DNA from: Roseovarius azorensis
Lineage (GTDB): Bacteria; Pseudomonadota; Alphaproteobacteria; Rhodobacterales; Rhodobacteraceae
Assembly (NCBI RefSeq): GCF_900109455.1
Contig: NZ_FOAG01000001.1
Coordinates: 62,001 to 126,000, forward strand
Reading direction: 5' to 3'
Length of the DNA: 64,000 bases
Position numbers and translations under genes: made by a program. The notes beneath the pieces were generated by a model. The model saw only the letters and a list, made by a program, of their open reading frames with translations, was not told where the DNA came from and made no database searches. Every line of letters begins with the position of its first letter. Positions within the stretch are counted from its first letter, which is position 1. Below are positions 60,165-64,000 of this stretch, piece after piece.

Positions 60165-61442
60165 ATGATTTCCAGATTTACGCGCAGGACATTCCTCAAA
60201 TCCACCGCCGTGACCGCGGTCAGCGCCGGATTGCCTCGGTTCGCGGCGGCGCAGGGCAACACCATCAGGATCGGTTTTCTCGCGCCGCTGACCGGCCCGG
60301 TCGCAGCATGGGGCAAACCCGGCCTCGATGGTTGCATGATCTGGGCAGAGCGGATAAATGCGGCTGGCGGCATAAAGCTTGCCGATGGCAGCTACCAGGT
60401 CGAATTCGTGTCCTATGACAATGAATACGATCCGGCCAAGGCACGCACCGGGGCGACCAAGCTCATCCGCGAGGATGGCGCAAGTTTCATAATGATGCTG
60501 GGCGGTGATACTTGGCCAGGCGTGCAGCCGGTTGCGGACAGGACGGGGATGCTGTTCTCGACCCTTCTGCCGTCGGATCTATCGCCCGACACGACGACGC
60601 TGATCGCACCCGCCGAGGTGCATCCGATCTACAATGTCACCGGCGTCGAATGGCTGGCCGAAAACCGGCCTGAACTGCAGACTGCCGTAATCTGCGCGCA
60701 GGACGATGCCCTCGGCCTGCCGTCGATCGCGACCTATCTTGCCGCGTTCGAGGCAGCAGGTATCGAGATGCAGGACGACCCGCTGCTCTTTGACCCGGCG
60801 ACAACCGATTTTGCACCAGTTGTCACGCGCCTGATTTCGAAAAGCCCCGACATCGTGTGTCTGGACACCTGCTATTCGGATTACGTGCACCCGATCTGCG
60901 AGCAACTGTTCCAGCAAGGCTACAAGGGCCAGATCATTTCCTGCACTGCGGATTTCTATGACCAGATCATCGCCAAGACTTCTAGAGAATTCATGGAAGG
61001 CTTTGTATTCCAGTTCCCGGATTTCGACGACCCGGCGTTGAATGCAGATCACATAAACTTTGTCGATCCGAACGGGTTTTATGCTGAATACAACAAGCGG
61101 CATCCGGGGCAGTGGGGCGCGGTCAGCTGGGAATACGCGTCGATCATGGATCTGTGGAAAGCCGCCGCCGAAAAGGCCGGCTCGGCCGATCCCGATGCGG
61201 TGGCCGCAGCAATGAAGGAAGGCGGCAAGGGAGAGCACGCCTTTGGCACGGCAGACTGGTGGGGTACCGAACTCTTTGGCATCGACAACGCACTGGTTGG
61301 CGACTGGCCGGTTGTCGCGATCGAGGACGGCAAGGCGACGATCAAGGAATTCAGATCAATCCCGGCATGGTATGCCAAACATGGCGATTTGTTGATCAAG
61401 CACATGACGGCCTACGATCAGATGTGGAACCAGCGCGGTTGA
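60165..61442 (+). CDS. ABC transporter substrate-binding protein (amide/urea/branched-chain type)
   Basis: This 425-residue periplasmic binding protein is exported by Tat (MISRFTRRTFLKSTAVTAVSAGLPRFAAAQ, twin-Arg TRRTFLK). The type I binding fold shows IRIGFLAPLTGPVAAWG, FIMMLGGDTWPG, HPIYNVTGVEWL and FQFPDFDDPAL. It is related to UrtA/FmdD/AmiC proteins that bind urea or short amides rather than to true LivJ. GGGAG precedes the ATG. It begins the operon with two permeases and an ATPase. The ligand may be a small nitrogen compound linked to tmm, but is unknown. Confidence 0.88.
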   Translation: MISRFTRRTFLKSTAVTAVSAGLPRFAAAQGNTIRIGFLAPLTGPVAAWGKPGLDGCMIWAERINAAGGIKLADGSYQVEFVSYDNEYDPAKARTGATKLIREDGASFIMMLGGDTWPGVQPVADRTGMLFSTLLPSDLSPDTTTLIAPAEVHPIYNVTGVEWLAENRPELQTAVICAQDDALGLPSIATYLAAFEAAGIEMQDDPLLFDPATTDFAPVVTRLISKSPDIVCLDTCYSDYVHPICEQLFQQGYKGQIISCTADFYDQIIAKTSREFMEGFVFQFPDFDDPALNADHINFVDPNGFYAEYNKRHPGQWGAVSWEYASIMDLWKAAAEKAGSADPDAVAAAMKEGGKGEHAFGTADWWGTELFGIDNALVGDWPVVAIEDGKATIKEFRSIPAWYAKHGDLLIKHMTAYDQMWNQRG

Positions 61443-61452
61443 TACCCGCGCT

Positions 61453-61474
61453 CTTTCCCCTGACATCCGGAAAG
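61453..61474 (+). other. intercistronic hairpin 3' of the ABC binding-protein gene
   Basis: Arms CTTTCC and GGAAAG enclose a 10-nt loop between this stop and the LivH-type start. It is the third exported binding-protein gene in the window with such a hairpin. Confidence 0.4.
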
Positions 61475-61483
61475 ACATAGACC

Positions 61484-62353
61484 ATGCTGGATCTTCTGGC
61501 GCAAACCAGCCTCAATGCCGTGTATGCAGCGAGTTACATTTCCCTGATCGCCGTTGGCCTCGTGCTGATTTTCGGCGTGATGGGGGTGATAAACTTTGCC
61601 CATGGCGAGTTGTTCATGCTCGGGGCCTATGCGGTTGTCGCGCTTTATGCCGACATGCAGCTGCCTTTTCTGATGGCCGTGGCGGCGGGACTCTTGTTCG
61701 TGGGCCTGCTTGGCCTAGTCATGGAGCGTACGCTCTTTCGCCCGCTCAAGGATAATCCCCTGGGCGGGCTGGTCGCCTCGATCGGCCTTTTGATGATCCT
61801 TCAGGCGCTAGCGGTGCTGGGGTTTGGTGTGCGCATGGAGCATGTGCCGCCCGTGACGCAGGAGGTGATCGCCTTTTCGGACAAGGTGCGCCTGCCGCTT
61901 GCTCGGCTCTATGTGATTGTCGCGGCAGTCCTGCTGCTCACTGGCCTGTGGTATTTCCTCAAACGCACGCGTTTCGGCTGGGCGCTGCGCGCCTCGGCTC
62001 AGGATCCCGAGGCGGCTGCGCTTCAGGGTATTTCGATCACTCAGACCGCCCGCATCGCCATGTTCATCGGGGCGGCGCTGGCCGGGGTCGCGGGCGCGCT
62101 CACTGCACCGCTGGTATCGGTCAATCCGCATATGGGTCACTCGGTGATCGTGACCGCCTTTATCGTGATCATCGTGGGTGGCGTCGGTTCGCTCGAAGGG
62201 GCGGTAATTGCCTCGGTGGTCTATGCGTTTGTCCACACGTTTGTGACCACTCTTTATGACGGGGTGATCGCCGATATCGTTGGCTTGTCGCTGATGCTGC
62301 TCGTCCTGATTGTCAGGCCCACCGGCCTTTTCGGGAGTGCGGACCGTGCCTAG
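61484..62353 (+). CDS. LivH-type ABC transporter permease
   Basis: This 289-residue branched-chain-family permease has eight or so membrane helices, the N-terminal SLIAVGLVLIFGVMGVINFAHGELFMLGAY signature and the cytoplasmic loop ALRASAQDPEAAALQGISI (EAA-like). It partners with the LivM-type permease that follows, which starts inside its last codons. Confidence 0.93.
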   Translation: MLDLLAQTSLNAVYAASYISLIAVGLVLIFGVMGVINFAHGELFMLGAYAVVALYADMQLPFLMAVAAGLLFVGLLGLVMERTLFRPLKDNPLGGLVASIGLLMILQALAVLGFGVRMEHVPPVTQEVIAFSDKVRLPLARLYVIVAAVLLLTGLWYFLKRTRFGWALRASAQDPEAAALQGISITQTARIAMFIGAALAGVAGALTAPLVSVNPHMGHSVIVTAFIVIIVGGVGSLEGAVIASVVYAFVHTFVTTLYDGVIADIVGLSLMLLVLIVRPTGLFGSADRA

Positions 62354-63323
62354 AATCCTCTTCTTCGCGCTTGGCCTGATCGGTCTCGTTGCCTTGCCGC
62401 ACGCTCTCAGCTTTTCGCAGCAGGAAATCCTTGTGTTTCTGGTGATCAACGTGCTTCTGGTCGCCTCTTATCGCCTGCTCACGCTGACCGGCGAATGGTC
62501 TCTGGGGCATGTGGTGATCATGGGCGTCGGGGCCTATGCTTCGGCGCTTTTCAGCAAGAACCTAGGCATTTACGTGCCATTTGCGATGCTTCTGGGCGGC
62601 ATGACATCGGCGCTTCTTGCCGTGCTGCTCAGTTTTCCGCTGTTTCGGATGAAGGGATTCTATTTCCTGATTGGCAGTTTCGCGGCGGGTGAGATCATCC
62701 GCCTGCTCTGGAAACGGTTTCGCGATCCGTTCGGTGGTGCCAAGGGGATTAAAGGAATCGAGCCGATGCCGGATTTCAGCATCGGAGTCTACGAGTTCGA
62801 TTTTTTCGAACCGATCAGTTACTATTACATGTCCGGCGCGGTAGTGGTGTTCTGCCTGTGGATCCTGTGGCGGATCGAGCGAAGTCCGGTCGGCCTGACG
62901 TTTCACGCGGTACACTGGCAGGACAAACTGGCCGAGGCATCGGGGGTCAATCTGCGCGCTTACCGCACGCTGGCCTTTTCCATCGCCAGCGGTTTTGCGG
63001 GATTGAGCGGCGCGCTGCTGGCGCATTATGTAGGCACAATCAACCCAAACAGTTTCGATGTCGAGGTCATGGTCTTTGTTCTGACATGGGCAATCGTCGG
63101 CGGCACTGCGACGTTCTACGGTCCTATTCTGGGTTGTGTCGTGCTTACCATCCTGAACGAGATCGTGCTGCGCGAACTTGGCTTTGAACAGATGCGCCCG
63201 CTGATCTATGGCGCGATCATGATCCTGTCGATCCTGTTCATGCCGAAGGGTTTGGAAAGTATTGTTCAGAGACTGACCCGCCGCACGCCTGTTGCGGCCC
63301 CACGCGAAAAGGTGGCTGAATGA
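62346..63323 (+). CDS. LivM-type ABC transporter permease
   Basis: This 325-residue permease has about nine helices with LLTLTGEWSLGHVVIMGVGAYASALFSKNLG and the loop LTFHAVHWQDKLAEASGVNLRAYRTLAFSIASGFAGLSGALLAHY. The start is a GTG overlapping the LivH stop by 8 bp, with GGGAG upstream; a longer open frame starts inside livH. It overlaps the ATPase gene by 4 bp. Confidence 0.92.
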   Translation: MPRILFFALGLIGLVALPHALSFSQQEILVFLVINVLLVASYRLLTLTGEWSLGHVVIMGVGAYASALFSKNLGIYVPFAMLLGGMTSALLAVLLSFPLFRMKGFYFLIGSFAAGEIIRLLWKRFRDPFGGAKGIKGIEPMPDFSIGVYEFDFFEPISYYYMSGAVVVFCLWILWRIERSPVGLTFHAVHWQDKLAEASGVNLRAYRTLAFSIASGFAGLSGALLAHYVGTINPNSFDVEVMVFVLTWAIVGGTATFYGPILGCVVLTILNEIVLRELGFEQMRPLIYGAIMILSILFMPKGLESIVQRLTRRTPVAAPREKVAE

Positions 63324-64000
63324 CCAAGTTTCTGGAAATCAGAGGCCTGACCATGCGCTTTGGCGGGCTGTTGGCGGTGGACAATCTGAGCTTTACGGTC
63401 GAGCACGGCCAGATCCACGGATTGATTGGGCCGAATGGTGCGGGCAAGACGACGACGTTCAACATGATCTCGGGATTCTACAAACCGACCAGCGGCAAGG
63501 TGCTGTTGCGCGGCGAGGATATTTCCGGTCTCAAGACGCATGAGGTGGCGCGGCGCGGTGTGGTGCGGACCTTTCAGCATTCAACGCTCTTCGCCGAGTT
63601 GACGGTGCTGGAAAACGCCCTCGTGGGCACGCATATGCCGTTTCGACCCAATATATTTGCGGCGATCATCGGTTGGGACAAGGAAGATCGGATCGGTGCC
63701 GAAGCTCGGGCGCGCGAGGCGCTGGAGTTCTTTGGCCTTGAGCATCTTGCGCAGGAACGCGCCGGAGACCTCTCGCATGGCCATCAGCGCGCCCTCGGGA
63801 TGGCGGTGGCCTATGCGTCGCATCCCGATGTGATCCTGCTCGACGAGCCCTTTACCGGCATGAACCCCGAGGAAACCCGGCGAATGATGGGGCTGATGCG
63901 GGCCCTGCGCGACAACGGCATTACCCTTCTTCTGGTCGAGCACGACATGCAGGCGATCATGGGGTTGTGCGACACCATCACCTGCATGAGCTTTGGCAAG
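63320..64000 (+). CDS. LivG-type ABC transporter ATPase (3' truncated)
   Basis: 227 residues are visible before the window ends; family length is about 250. Walker A is GPNGAGKTT near residue 38, Walker B is VILLDEPF, and the H-loop is LVEHDM. The signature reads LSHGHQR rather than the usual LSYGQQR/LSGGQQ. The ATG overlaps the LivM stop (ATGA). A LivF-type partner ATPase would be expected just beyond the edge. Confidence 0.93.
   Translation, partial: MTKFLEIRGLTMRFGGLLAVDNLSFTVEHGQIHGLIGPNGAGKTTTFNMISGFYKPTSGKVLLRGEDISGLKTHEVARRGVVRTFQHSTLFAELTVLENALVGTHMPFRPNIFAAIIGWDKEDRIGAEARAREALEFFGLEHLAQERAGDLSHGHQRALGMAVAYASHPDVILLDEPFTGMNPEETRRMMGLMRALRDNGITLLLVEHDMQAIMGLCDTITCMSFGK

Noticed and set aside
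1-64000. tRNA, rRNA, CRISPR, IS element or prophage
   Set aside because: No cloverleaf, spaced direct repeat array, transposase or phage structural gene was seen by reading; a dedicated tRNA scan was not possible.

Overview
The window looks like chromosome of a marine Roseobacter-group alphaproteobacterium (Rhodobacteraceae, Roseovarius/Ruegeria-like). This is an inference from gene content: the ctaG-ctaE-surf1-thrC run, a GcrA cell-cycle regulator, trimethylamine monooxygenase, a beta-hydroxyaspartate cycle operon, many TRAP/ABC uptake systems, high GC and almost no non-coding DNA. I see no rRNA, tRNA, CRISPR array, insertion sequence or phage gene.

Layout. 1-5385: housekeeping operon with cytochrome oxidase assembly CtaG (cut by the window edge), oxidase subunit III, SURF1, threonine synthase, an M16 peptidase and an acetyltransferase. 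The genes are coupled by 1-4 bp stop/start overlaps from SURF1 onward. 5474-30514: mixed core genes, including an MBL-fold protein, a GlcD-type FAD oxidase, map, sfsA, an OmpA protein, hemolysin III, rimO, AsmA, clpS, an RsmC-like methylase, hemF, an acyltransferase, a three-gene nitrile hydratase-like enzyme, fliG, gcrA, an ABC-2 permease, a Clp-fold protease, and an amino-acid dehydrogenase divergent from an Lrp regulator.

30581-39394: a catabolic operon read leftward: N-formylglutamate amidohydrolase-like, DctQ, DctM, DctP, a glutamine synthetase-like ligase, aldehyde dehydrogenase and iron alcohol dehydrogenase. A divergent RpiR regulator flanks it. The content fits a gamma-glutamylation route for an imported amino alcohol (ethanolamine-like). 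39399-44773: bhcR and bhcABCD, the beta-hydroxyaspartate cycle that converts glyoxylate plus glycine to oxaloacetate, with IclR-like palindromes in an AT-rich promoter region. 44770-50002: a LysR regulator divergent from a complete ugpBAEC glycerol-3-phosphate importer. 50021-55964: a group 2 Mrp Na+/H+ antiporter with fused A and B subunits.

56236-64000: tmm (trimethylamine monooxygenase), a solute-binding-protein homologue with no signal peptide, a GntR/FadR regulator, and an amide/urea/branched-chain-type ABC importer (binding protein, two permeases, ATPase cut by the window edge). Two 36-bp inverted repeats, one in each intergenic region, share arm sequences and an internal 8-mer. This suggests that tmm, the cytoplasmic binding protein and the importer form one regulon.

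Taken together, the right half is specialised for scavenging small nitrogenous and C2 compounds (methylated amines, amino alcohols, glyoxylate/glycine, glycerophosphate). The most promising less-described points are the tmm-linked regulon with its possible cytoplasmic sensor, the gamma-glutamyl operon beside the bhc operon, and the nitrile hydratase whose beta subunit is split into two polypeptides as in thiocyanate hydrolase.
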